Positions 45,737 to 57,275 of a DNA stretch of 64,000 bases are shown here, in pieces. The notes under the pieces are model-generated. The model searched no databases. It was not told where the DNA came from and saw only the letters and a list, made by a program, of their open reading frames with translations. Origin of the DNA: Norana najaformis. Its lineage: Eukaryota > Annelida > Clitellata > Crassiclitellata > Hormogastridae. Each line of letters opens with the position of its first letter. Position 1 is the first letter of the stretch. Location of the stretch: positions 49,058,530 through 49,122,529 of the forward strand of contig OZ029914.1 in the NCBI GenBank assembly GCA_964023275.1, in the 5' to 3' direction. The position numbers were made by a program, and so were the translations under genes.

Positions 45737-46348
45737 ATGGAGCGAGATAGTGGGAAGATGTGTCGCCCAATATCCTTGTGCATAGGGCGGAAAGACACAG
45801 AGGCTCGTTGTGAGACTTCCCTGTTCCCGGAACCGAGAAAGCGACTGGTGCCTGAAAATATTGGCGGTAACGGGAGAGTTACGAGATGTAGAATGGTGGT
45901 TACGAGAAAGTCCTCACGCAGAAGGAGAACGACTAATGCTGGTAAAGTAACGAACCCTGTTCTGAGTAAAGGCCATCCTCAGGACGTTGCCCATCCGGCG
46001 ACCGCGGAAGAGGCAAAGTCGGATTCCGAGACCGAGAGTTACAGTGTTGATTCACTTAGGGAAGCGACCTATCCTAGGCCTTCCTTGGAGAGAACAGACA
46101 GTAGGGGACGAGATGATACGGGAAGACCATCGTACAGTGAGAGTGCAAGGGGCAGTGAGGCGGATGGCTCTGAGCGTGGAACTGGGCTAGAGTTACCCCC
46201 ACCCCGTGGACAGTTAGCCCGACCTAGAACGCCACACATATATCAAGAAATCGTAACTGCTATAATTAAAATTACATGTCTGGTGCATCAAAGCCTAAAG
46301 ACGTGGCTTATTTTTACGAGGACTACATTATTTTCTACGATACTATAA
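45737..46348 (+). CDS. Unrecognised ORF after the tandem repeats, 203 aa
   Basis: The first ATG in a longer open frame is at 45737 (MERDSGKMCRPIS); another in-frame ATG at 45893 starts MVVTRKSSRRRRTTNAGKVT. The product is highly charged: an arginine/serine patch, then an acidic and serine-rich stretch (EEAKSDSETESYSVDSLREA), then PPPRGQLARPRTP and a hydrophobic C-terminal run. GC content drops near 46240, where the frame becomes less protein-like, so the true coding end may be earlier or spliced. No domain recognised. With the 5' tandem repeats it may be the promoter and first ORF of a retroelement; a host first exon is possible. Confidence 0.35.
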   Translation: MERDSGKMCRPISLCIGRKDTEARCETSLFPEPRKRLVPENIGGNGRVTRCRMVVTRKSSRRRRTTNAGKVTNPVLSKGHPQDVAHPATAEEAKSDSETESYSVDSLREATYPRPSLERTDSRGRDDTGRPSYSESARGSEADGSERGTGLELPPPRGQLARPRTPHIYQEIVTAIIKITCLVHQSLKTWLIFTRTTLFSTIL

Positions 46349-46349
46349 A

Positions 46350-47868
46350 TATTTAAGCAAGACATTTTTGTAAAACGTGATTATTGTGATTTAGCATTTC
46401 ATTAATGACAAATATACAGTTTAACGTGTTAGACTGGAGTACAGTATAAGGCCTGTCTATAAAATGACGCATTAGTAAAACTCGAATAAATTACGTTTCT
46501 GATATTGAAATCAAATTTTCTATCCTTACTTATGTACTACTACTGCCATTAATTGTTTTTGGATGGTCTCTTAAAAATTTTGTTACGTAAGTGCGTAATA
46601 ATTTTTGCTAAATCTAATCTATAATGAATATCCTTGAGAAAGACTGAATTTGATGCAAAACGTTTGTTTATAAAGTTTTCAGATAGAAGATACACACTCT
46701 GCGGACTTCACAAACTCCTCTATAAGATTAACGTAACTGATCGTCAGAGTTATTGTAATTTTTATACGGATTCTTTTCGATGGACACACAAGTAACTGTC
46801 ACTACGGGTTGTACATGTAAGACAGATGTAGGCCTATAGTTCTTAGTCTATGATCTATGAATTAGCAAGACATTATCGTTAGATGCAAGACACAATCCAG
46901 CGCATCGCATGGTTTCAATGCCTTGTCCTCTAACTTATCAGCTAATACCTGTACCAATTTACGGATACAACTTACCCAAGTTTATTCTAAAAAGAATTAA
47001 GTAATCAACTCAGAAACAGCATCCACTGTACCAATGCCAAGTCTGGAAAAGAGAGGATTGTTGGCAGGTAGGGTGCAGATACTATGTCAGAACCCTACCG
47101 GCCGTAAAACGCCAAAGATGACAAAAATCTACAATATAAAAGATTATTATGGAGCGGGTATTGTCAAGGAATTTCTTCGGATACATAAATATGGTGAATT
47201 AACTCTTTTTGTACCTCATACCAAACCAGTGTTGGGCTATTTCTTTTATTTATTTTTATTTTATTTAGTTATTTAAAACACTTGTAAGGCGCGCAATGTC
47301 AGTACACCTAAATCTATCGGCGGCTGGTCCAATAATTTAGAAATCATTTCCAGTTCAGTATGTTCTGTCAGTTGTCAGTTTATACGATTTTCAAGGCCAA
47401 GCTTAAAATTCAATCTTTTCGCTTTGCTTACAACCATAACCTGTTTTTTGACCTATTGGATTTCGACTGGATTATAATTCTTGACTATGATTTCAACTGA
47501 AGCAGCCATGGATTGATGCCTTATGCTTTATGATAACGGCGCTTTAAAAGTCGCTGGATTAGATGAATAACAGTTAGATGGTTAAACAAGTCGCATTTTA
47601 GATGATGCACAACACAAGAGCAACGTAGGGCTTAAAACTGCAAATAAATAAGTCAATAGGAAGGAAGTATATATGCTGAGTATGTTAGTATGCAATGAAG
47701 TGTATTAATATAACATAGCTAGACATCTATATACAGTGTTTAAGTATTTGTTTAACGTTATTAGGTAGGTAAATAATTAAGATTTGAAGTTTCATATACA
47801 CATATAAATAAGTAACATTTGAAGTCTGAAATGTCCTACTGTATTGCACTGCAAATGGTAACCTTTAA
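46350..47868. other. No gene recognised
   Basis: AT-rich. A short ORF at 47034-47276 has no recognisable motif. A GATTGATGCCTTATGC block near 47515 recurs near 16700. Confidence 0.5.
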
Positions 47869-49837
47869 AATGTTATATTGTAATGCATTGCATAAGACTC
47901 TTCACATGCTCTATTATTGTTTTACTTCAAATCACTTTTGAAATGCTGTATTATATTGCACTGCATATAGTAACCTTTAACCCTTCAGTGCATGAATTTT
48001 TGTATCAAAGTGATTTTTACATATGAGCCATGGTTCAAAAGTAAAGGATCAGTTTCAATTTTTTAAAAATATTGAAAAATAAAAAAATTAGAGCAAAAAT
48101 AAGTTCTGTCCTTTTAAAAGGACGCTATGCGTTACAGGGTACATGTAAATCCATTCAGTTGTATTTCTGTGTTGCCATTATTTGAACAGGTATTTTGAAA
48201 TTCAGACAATACACAATGACTAGTTGACAAGACTTTGTTTCTAAACAGACAAAAGTATATAATCTGAGCACTTTTATAGCGCCTGATTCTAATGCAAAGG
48301 GTTATTAAAATGAATTCAGACACTTGTGATAGTTTGTTTAGTGTTTATCATAAGAAACTGTCATAAGCTATAGATAACATGACACACAGTATGGAAAAAT
48401 CCATAAACTTTGCACTGAAAAACATAATACTAGATCAAGTTCATTCACCATATTAAGAAATTATAAGCTACAGATGATATCATTTAGTATGGAAACGTTC
48501 AAAACAGTTGACATGGAGTGCAATGTTATATTGTAATGCATTGCATAAGACTCTTCACATGCTCTATTATTGTTTTACTTCAAATCACTTTTGAAATGCT
48601 GTATTATATTGCACTGCATATAGTAACCTTTAACCCTTCAGTGCATGAATTTTTGTATCAAAGTGATTTTTACATATCATATGAGCCATGGTTCAAAAGT
48701 AAAGGATCAGTTTCAATTTTTTAAAAATATTGAAAAATAAAAAAATTAGAGCAAAAATAAGTTCTGTCCTTTTAAAAGGACGCTATGCGTTACAGGGTAC
48801 ATGTAAATAAATTCAGTTGTATTTCTGTGTTGCCATTATTTGAACAGGTATTTTGAAATTCAGACAATACACAATGACTAGTTGACAAGACTTTGTTTCT
48901 AAACAGACAAAAGTATATAATCTGAGCACTTTTATAGCGCCTGATTCTAATGCAAAGGGTTATTAAAATGAATTCAGACACTTGTGATAGTTTGTTTAGT
49001 GTTTATCATAAGAAACTGTCATAAGCTATAGATAACATGACACACAGTATGGAAAAATCCATAAACTTTGCACTGAAAAACATAATACTAGATCAAGTTC
49101 ATTCACCATATTAAGAAATTATAAGCTACAGATGATATCATTTAGTATGGAAACGTTCAAAACAGTTGACATGGAGTGCAATGTTATATTGTAATGCATT
49201 GCATAAGACTCTTCACATGCTCTATTATTGTTTTACTTCAAATCACTTTTGAAATGCTGTATTATATTGCACTGCATATAGTAACCTTTAACCCTTCAGT
49301 GCATGAATTTTTGTATCAAAGTGATTTTTACATATCATATGAGCCATGGTTCAAAAGTAAAGGATCAGTTTCAATTTTTTAAAAATATTGAAAAATAAAA
49401 AAATTAGAGCAAAAATAAGTTCTGTCCTTTTAAAAGGACGCTATGCGTTACAGGGTACATGTAAATCCATTCAGTTGTATTTCTGTGTTGCCATTATTTG
49501 AACAGGTATTTTGAAATTCAGACAATACACAATGACTAGTTGACAAGACTTTGTTTCTAAACAGACAAAAGTATATAATCTGAGCACTTTTATAGCGCCT
49601 GATTCTAATGCAAAGGGTTATTAAAATGAATTCAGACACTTGTGATAGTTTGTTTAGTGTTTATCATAAGAAACTGTCATAAGCTATAGATAACATGACA
49701 CACAGTATGGAAAAATCCATAAACTTTGCACTGAAAAACTTAATACTAGATCAAGTTCATTCACCATATTAAGAAATTATAAGCTACAGATGATATCATT
49801 TAGTATGGAAACGTTCAAAACAGTTGACATGGAGTGC
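47869..49837. repeat. Tandem triplication of host flank plus piggyBac left end
   Basis: Three head-to-tail units: about 47869-48521 (653 bp), 48522-49179 (658 bp) and 49180-49837 (658 bp). Each unit holds about 108 bp of flanking DNA and about 550 bp of the piggyBac left end, including the TTAACCCTTCAGTGC terminus. The breakpoint joins transposon sequence GTGCAATGTT to flank sequence TAAAATGTT, sharing AATGTT. Units differ by a 5 bp CATAT unit and a few substitutions, so the event is recent. Confidence 0.9.
48108..48123. promoter_or_regulatory. Subterminal palindrome, probable transposase-binding site
   Basis: GTCCTTTTAAAAGGAC is a perfect 16 bp palindrome followed by GCTATGCGTTACAG. It recurs at 48766-48781 and 49424-49439 through the triplication. 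Near the right end it recurs as 52020-52035 (opposite orientation of the asymmetric flank) and 52366-52381. The repeated position near both ends suggests recognition by the transposase; this is inference. Confidence 0.5.
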
Positions 49838-51717
49838 AATGTTGCAGTTCGTGCATTTTCTCTGAACCTTCTTTCCACATTCAGGACATCTCTTCTGGCC
49901 ATCAGAAATAAATCCAATGAAATGATTCTGCCCATCGTATCGAACTTCTGGCAGAATTTTCTGTCTTCGACTTGTCTTATGTTGAAGTCCCTGACTTGGT
50001 CGTCCAGTGGAACTTCGGGGACGGTATTTCAAGATATATGCCACAGCCACTTCACGGCGGAACTGGACTAAATTGCATGGCTTTTGGTTAGCTGCCTCTG
50101 AAGAACGACACAACAGCCAAGCATTTTGAACAGATACATCTACTGCAAAACAAAACAACGCCCACCACCATTTCTTGATGCGAATACTTATTCGTAGTTT
50201 GGCAATGTTCTGATCCATACGATCTGTTCCACCCATGAATCGATTGTACTGTACAACCATATGAGGCTGAGCAATGAAGATGAGCTTTTTTAATGCAGCT
50301 GACCAACGCCTGACTTGGCTCACCGGTTTGATGCCAAAACAATTGGACAACATGCTAACAACATTGTTATCATTCCATCTCATTGCCATCATTCCGGACT
50401 TCCTATCTAGACGATAGTCATAAGATCCTCGTGTTTCTTTCCGTAACTCTTCCACTGATTTCAGAGGGCATTTTCCCATCCTGTTCACTCTTACAGTTCC
50501 TACAACAGATATATTCTTTTCTCTCAGGTAGTCCAAAAGACGAGGGGAGGTGAAAAAATTATCAACAAACAAATTATATGGTACCCCAGTTGGCAGATTT
50601 TCCATCAAATCTGCCACAACAGATCCGCCAAGACCCAGATTTGCATTAAATGATCCTGACGAACCTTAGTAAGGTTCACACTGAATAAGATAACCTAAAC
50701 GCGAGTTTAGACACCAAACTTTGAATCCAAAGCGTATAGGTTTTCCACGTATGAATTGCTTTGATGAATGACGGCCATAATAGGGTAACATCGATTCATC
50801 AACAGATACATTCTGTTCAACTGGCCAATTCTTCAGAAACCTTTCATTCAGCATGTCAAATAATGGACGCAATTTGGCCATTTTGTCATTGGCATCAAGA
50901 TTGCTGTTGTCACACACGTGCAAGAATTGTAACAATTCTTCGAAACGATTTAAGGGCAGAGCACTACTCACTGCTTCGTTGTGTGTGTCTTCACTGCTTT
51001 CCCAAAACATACGCCTGTTGACAAGTGGCACATAGCCAGATATCAACAAAATTGCCAACACCAATCTGATTTCCTCTGAGGTTGCCCCAAGCTGTCTGGA
51101 GTGTTGGGAAGCATAGAGGTTGGACATATCTGTCATGTAATCAATTACTTCACCATCAAAAATAATTCAAATAAAGATGCTGGAGATAAATCTGTATTGT
51201 GAACACTCATGTGAGATGCAGTCCATGACAGATCAGGATCTCGAAGGTCAGTTTTTACCCACTGACGCTCTGGTGAAACTTTCTTCTTTCTATCGCTTAC
51301 TTTTGTTGCCTGGTCGGTTGATACTGAAATTCTGCTCTGGCGTTGATATGTTGCCGATTTTCTTGTTCGTTTTGCTGGAGGAACAATATTTTCTGCAGGC
51401 AATGATTTATCAGCTTCATTCGTATTGCATTGGGGAAGCAATTCCAGATTATCTTCAGTTGTATCATCTTCATCTAAAACGCCAATGCGTTTTTGTTCGT
51501 AAGTTGCTACAGCTGTTGTTGCTTCGGCATGCAACTGATTTCCTGTCAAATTATCTACAGTACCATCATCGTCTTCTGGTCCACTGTCTTCATCAGAAAG
51601 TGTTGGGTCTTCAGGTGGCAAAATAAATATGTTGGCATTTTGAAACTCGTCATCTTCTTCCAACATGCATACGACTTCGGCAACTGTATATCTAATAAAA
51701 ATGAAAATACTGCTCAT
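49796..51717 (-). pseudogene. piggyBac transposase (PGBD3-like), inactivated
   Basis: The N-terminal part has an acidic region (LEEDDEFQNANIFILPPEDP, then SDEDSGPEDDD). The core carries the three expected aspartate motifs: NVSVDESMLPYYGRH, LFVDNFFTSPRLLDYLREKN and RFMGGTDRMDQNIAKLR. The C-terminal cysteine-rich domain is RCPECGKKVQRKC then CNIALHVNCFERFH. Two lesions are visible: a one-base loss near 51145 (after SPASLFELF) and an in-frame TAA at 50666-50668 after IQCEPY. Everything else is well preserved, so inactivation is recent. ATG at 51717 is chosen because an open frame starts there; an ATG nearer 51670 is an alternative. Confidence 0.9.
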
Positions 51718-52639
51718 TTACTGCTTGCATAAAATTTTGCTAGTAAGAATGCAACCAGTTTATTAGAATTAATTTTAGGCCTAAACAAAATTTGATTAAT
51801 GTTTTTCTAAAATTAAAAAAAATCACTATTAGTTATTTTCACTGCAAAAACCTTATTATTTGTGCTTCCTTAAGAAAACATCTGCATTAATTAATGATGA
51901 ACACAGTAGTAGTCATATTAATTTAATTATTTGAAAGGAAAATTATGGACACAAATGCGTTTAGGAAGCGGCTATTTTTACACTAGCTTGTGACGTACAC
52001 GTGGCCTCTGGCGCATGGCGTCCTTTTTAAAGGACAGTCATGAAATTATTCATATCTGCAAAAGTAAAAAACTTGTAGGTAAGTCTTTTGGATCCTTGGT
52101 TTTACTAATAAAAATGCAATAAAAACAATTCATAACAAAGTTTACCTGAATTGGAAATAATATTTTATTTACCTTTTTGAATGAGACATTCCGAAAAATT
52201 CAATTTTTAACAACTTGCAAAATAAAACTCTTCTCACAACTTAAAAACACCGCTCAGGAAAACAACTTCGGGCTTAATGGATAAAACCATAATCGAAGGG
52301 GTGCACAGGATAAAGAACATGAACAAACCTGTAGGGGTGACAGGTTGGTGAGAAAAGTTTGAACTGTCCTTTAAAAAGGACGCTCTGCGTTAGAGGATTA
52401 AAATATTCTAGTTTATTGCATTGCATTGCATTTTACTCTAAAGCTGTTCTATTATCATTTTGCATATGATCATTTTTTAAATTCTCTATAATATTGGTTT
52501 GCTTCTGATAACTTTTGAAATTTTCTGTTATATTGGTTTGCTTCTGATCACGTTTGAAATATTATATTATATTGTGCGTTATGATTTGTCGACTAATTGC
52601 ATTTGCTTGTATTCTAGTACTTGCAATTATATGTGGTTT

Positions 52640-53275
52640 TTGAAAGACTTTTGACCCAAATATATCAATATCAAAACTGTGAAACCACTCTGGTAACTTT
52701 TTGTAACTATGTTGCAACATATCTAAGTAATTTTACTAAACATACAGTTAACATAAACTTTTTTATCACATTTAAAGTGAACTTATGAACAAAATTTCAT
52801 GTTTTTTGGTGGCATATCAAAGTACATATGGTGAAATATTCTGTGAAACTGCCAAACATCTAATGATATCAAGATAATGTCATTTATGCATACAGCATCA
52901 TATAGTTTCAAAGTTTTTCTGTACATAAGATGAAAATTTTGTTGTTACAGTCTTCCATACTGAATTGTCCAGCTGGTACTGACGTGCGCTATTACTATGT
53001 GCTCGAGGTGCTTGCACAAAACGAAGGTCATGCTGGAATGGAACCCAGCATATGTCACCATGTCTTGGCCAAGTCAGATGATAGCTTCCCTTCCTCTGTG
53101 TACTTTTTATGAATTTGATGAATCTTCTCCTTTGTCTGACCGATCTGTTGTCACCCCAATGTATCACTTTTGGCCATATATTGCTGCCATATACTGCCCA
53201 TAATGGCTGCCTAAAACGGGTCATAACTACTGCTTCTTACCCGACAGGCTTGTCTCGTGGCCGATCCGCCACGCT
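52640..53275 (-). mobile_element. Fragment of an unidentified DNA transposon
   Basis: 52650-52880 resembles the interior of the inverted-repeat element (15090-15310): ATATCAATATCAAAACTGTG and ATGGTGAAATATTCTGTG. Next to it a minus-strand ORF (52898-53224) encodes RQPLWAVYGSNIWPKVIHWG, GDICWVPFQHDLRFVQAPRA and a basic stretch, followed at 53175-53275 by the block shared with 44095-44200. I interpret it as the end of a larger coding relative of the 14.4 kb element; no family is assigned. Confidence 0.4.
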
Positions 53276-53279
53276 GTTG

Positions 53280-56200
53280 CTATATTAACTCCCAGTGTTA
53301 GTTTGTCTTCTGAAATGAACCACGCTCTTAAACTTTCAAGACATGATTCTTATATTAATTTTCACCATCTTGCAAGAAAATAGTCAACAATACGAAGTTA
53401 TACCCCTTTAGGCAATAGAGACAAGAGCGGCAATGGACCTACACCAAAAACCTGGAACCAAATTTTTTTTCTTTCACTTCTAAATTTGAGAATTTCATTT
53501 TATGTGTCCAAACTAATCTCGTAGGCCTAAACTTAGTTGTACAAATGCATGTACAAAGCATCAAAAGCTGCCATATAACAGACTGGTATATAGGCCTAAT
53601 ATTTCTTTTTGCAATAACTAAATATATATATATATATATCCATACCTTGGCTGAGTTTTGCCCCTGCGGTGACTTTTCTAGTGATCTGCGCATTATTTGT
53701 TTACATATGAGCTTGGTGTTCTTAATTAACTTTTACCCCACTTGGGCTAACGAGCGCAGCGTTACTGAGGGGTGATGAAAAAGCGCTATACGAAATGCTT
53801 AGTTACATATATACATACATAGATACAAGAATGCATAAAAACATTCATGCGCCCGTAGGCCTACGTACGGATGAATGTAAGTACATATGCATGTGTATCC
53901 ATACACGGGCTTACATATTTCACAGAGCTAGAAAGTGCGTTATATGAATAGTATGATTCAGTGCATATTGGCAAAAGCACTTGGTATTATCTGCGATCTC
54001 TAAAATGAGTCATTATGGTATCCAGCCTAGCAAGGGAGAAAATGCGCAGGAGAGCAGAGAACTATTTTTAGCATCTAACACCCTGCATGTTAGTCATGGA
54101 GTAAGGGGTATATGGGACAGTCGTCCGGATAACCAAATACGGCCATGTTATAACCAAATATAGTTATGGGGTTCAATCCTGGGAGGCGCTTAGCGGCCTG
54201 AGCAGATCGCCCAGAGGCTGTAGGATTCTAGCTTGAATAGTCTGGTAATTGCGCAATTGGGGGCAGTTGTTGGAAGGAACAGATCGGACAGGGCAGGCGG
54301 TTCAGCGGCAGAAGGACCCGAAGATGGACGACGACACGACTGAAGAAGAGGACGAGACTGTTTGTGTAGAATCTAGTTAATACCAAAGTATTACAGATTA
54401 GATTATAGGCTGAGTCATGTCGATTACATGCAACCTCTGTACAGTCAAATAATCTGAACGTGTGTATTAAATAGTTATTTTATAGTAATCATTGCCTTAT
54501 TTTTCACTCATTGCTAAAACATTCGAGTAGCGCCTCTTCTAGGGCATAACTACTTCGAATCATCGACTTCTAATGCGCCAAACCTTGATACTCCACGTAC
54601 CATTAAGGATGCATAGTTCGTAAGTTCCCCAAGACCCTGAATACAGGACGGACCAGTTAGGCATATAGGCCTAGTCTACACATACATGCATATAATTTAT
54701 AGCTACCGCACCCTTACTCGATTTAAAACTTCTTAGTCAGCTAGAGGATTCACTTTCGCCTTGTCACCAATGCGCACGCGCCATACGCAGCGTATGAGTC
54801 TATTTGTCTCTGGCAACGTAACGGTTAATAGTTATAATCGGGATACCCCACGGTAACACTAGCCTTATGCTTCTTGTAGCATCAGCCCCCCTGCTGTTGG
54901 ACATCTATAGCTACTAGTTTCGAGCGTTACGACATCCGTATTCCCAAAATAACACAGCAAGTATAAGCGTAAATGTTGCCACGATCCTTGGTCCGTGCTA
55001 ATAGCCCTGTAGTACAGCTTGCGCAGCGCTCAGTGGACTGTCGGATAACAACTGCTAATTGACTTTTTGATATATGTAAGACTTATAGCTGTATGCTACA
55101 TCTGTCTATTGTCTGTGTTACGCGATTTCCAGATATCTCATTGCGATGAATATTTTACTTACTAAAAACCATTTCCCAGGTGAGTACTCCTTTCAATGAT
55201 AATTAATTACGATCAGAGCTTTGCGTTTTATTATCGACCGCCATGACTGCTACCCAGACCACCATAGTTTTGCAATTATTCCTCATTGTCTTCCAAATAT
55301 TACGCACTTTAACAATTTACCATCTTCGTTCTTCGTCTATATACATATAATCATACATGCATGCATGTATGCATACATACATACATAAATATATACCTTA
55401 GTGTGTATATACGTGCATACATCTGTAAATGCATGCATGTATACATACATACATACATGCATAATGCATGCACACATATATAACATGAAAACTCATCTTA
55501 GCTGTGAAATGCTTTTGAGTTCCTATCAGGCATCCACATTTCTACGTTTGCTTTAGGAAATCGCAATACAAAACTATTCATTTACTTACCTCAGTGAATT
55601 TTTACTGGGGATCTGTTTATAGGCCGTAGATATAAATTAGCGGTAAAATAATCAAGGAACCTTATAAAGGTTAAGAAAATGCACTGTAATGGTGTCCATG
55701 TACATATATTCACTTGATTTTTAGCTTAAGCAGCTTACAAGGATCAAGAGTTGTAATTACATTATTTTTGCCAGCAAAATAAATGTTGTAATTGTAATTT
55801 GAATTTGTATAGCACATCATCAAGATAAGCCCATCAGAGCTAGCTCTGCGTAACTCTGCCCTAACGATGTTAAATTTCATTAAGAAAGGAACATTCATCC
55901 ATTAGTAAACATTGCTCAGATGACTAGAAGAGTCACCAGTGGCAAGCTCGCGCGCACACGCAAAGTCAAACCAAAAGATTCCAAACTAGAGTTGAATGAT
56001 GACAGCATGATCGAAATTCCTTAAACACCTAGCGTCAAGGATAAGGAAACGACGACGGGGATGTGATCCGCCGCCAATAGCTCACGGCTGTATCACCGTC
56101 CATGGCAGCAGTACCTCGTAGATGAAAGACAGCCGACGGATATGTGTAGGACAGGCATTCATCGTACGTCGGCCGGAAGGTAGTTGAGCTCTTCCATGCT

Positions 56201-56840
56201 TGACGGTCAGTGCCAATCCAAAGACTCTCTTTGCCCTTCCTTCCCCGAATCCATGATTTCCTGGCGAAGGCGGCGTACGTATGTCTGTAGGTCTGAGGCT
56301 TGATTGTCAAGCTAGAATCCTGCCTCTCCCCCTCTATAGGTGGACCATTCCATACACAGAAGGTAATGATAACATTGAACAAAACCGACCAGTGCTCATT
56401 GAATTCATAATGGAAACGAAAAATAATTCCATTACGCAGACTCGGCAACAGTAGAAATCCGAACTGCCAGAATTATGCGCAAATTTCACATTTGGACAAT
56501 TTAATCCACAAACACAACGCGATGAAATCCCAATGATCAATATGGCCGCGGGCATGCGCAGATCTTCCAAATATGCATTGACAAAAATTTATTCAGCGCC
56601 TACCTAAAAAGCCAAAGTCGAAAGCTCTGCTATCCTTTCTGATATGTTCAGCTCGAGAGATGTTGGTCGTGTTTGTTATAGACTGCCATCTGGTAAGAGC
56701 TAATATATCAACCAGAACTTAGGATTTATTGGCTAGCATAATAATAACCCTACAGGACAGGGTAGGGCCTAATATTGCTGGCGGGGATGTTATGTTAGGG
56801 TCTCTGACTGACGTTTTGGCTCCGTTTACTTAGTCCAAAT
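53280..56840. other. Intergenic stretch before gene 2
   Basis: No supported gene. It contains (TA)n at about 53620-53640, CATA-type microsatellites at about 55340-55480, and several TAGGCCTA palindromes. The minus-strand ORF at 56035-56448 (137 aa) has no recognised motif and is not called. Confidence 0.5.
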
Positions 56841-56893
56841 GTTTATAAATAGAAGGATAATGTATTTTTTTACTTTCCTTGCAAGGTATATGC

Positions 56894-57275
56894 ATGAGAT
56901 CGGGATATGTGTTGATAGTGGCTGTATTAATTGTGCAGTATTCCTCCACGCTCTCTGCACATTTAGCGAAACCGATAAATACAGTGTCCTTTGTGGGAAA
57001 CAGAGTAAATATGGAATGCAGGAAGAATCCGTCTGTGTTTCCGGTTAATTGGGAATTTGCTTCAACCGGTTCCAATAATTTCTCCTATATCTATATTAGT
57101 CGACGTATAACAGCACATCTCTCTTCGAGGTATAAGATCGACACAGACAACAACACACGATACGATATCGTTATTGATTCTGTCGATTTGTCTCACGCTG
57201 GAACATACAGATGCACGCCTATTACCGAAGAATTTGTAAACAAGCCATCTAACTCAGCTCAACTCATAGTTCTAG
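56894..57275 (+). CDS. Gene 2 exon 1: signal peptide and V-type Ig domain
   Basis: MRSGYVLIVAVLIVQYSSTL is a strong signal peptide. The Ig core has a first cysteine in GNRVNMECRKN, tryptophan in PVNWEF and the V-set signature DLSHAGTYRC. A TATAAATAG-like box lies at about 56843-56851. The donor GTGAGA at 57276 leaves phase 1. Confidence 0.85.

Larger units (their letters stand above)
47981..52397 (-). mobile_element. piggyBac DNA transposon
   Basis: The left end TTAA-CCCTTCAGTGCATGAA and right end CGTTAGAGGA-TTAA give TTAA target sites at 47977-47980 and 52398-52401. The termini are partly matching inverted repeats (CCCTTCAGTGCA against TCCTCTAACGCA). Subterminal sites with a GTCC-TTTTTAAA-GGAC palindrome flanked by GCGTTA-like blocks occur near both ends. 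The element encodes a broken transposase on the minus strand. Its left end is triplicated, making it about 1.3 kb longer than the original insertion. Confidence 0.9.

Noticed and set aside
48132-49639. Three identical 63-codon minus-strand ORFs
   Set aside because: They repeat only because the DNA unit is triplicated, and they lie in the non-coding left end of the piggyBac element.
55340-55480. Regularly spaced CATACATA repeats considered as a CRISPR-like array
   Set aside because: Simple tetranucleotide microsatellite with no unique spacers, in eukaryotic DNA.
56035-56448. 137-codon minus-strand ORF upstream of gene 2
   Set aside because: No domain, motif, splice support or repeat match; a random open frame cannot be excluded.
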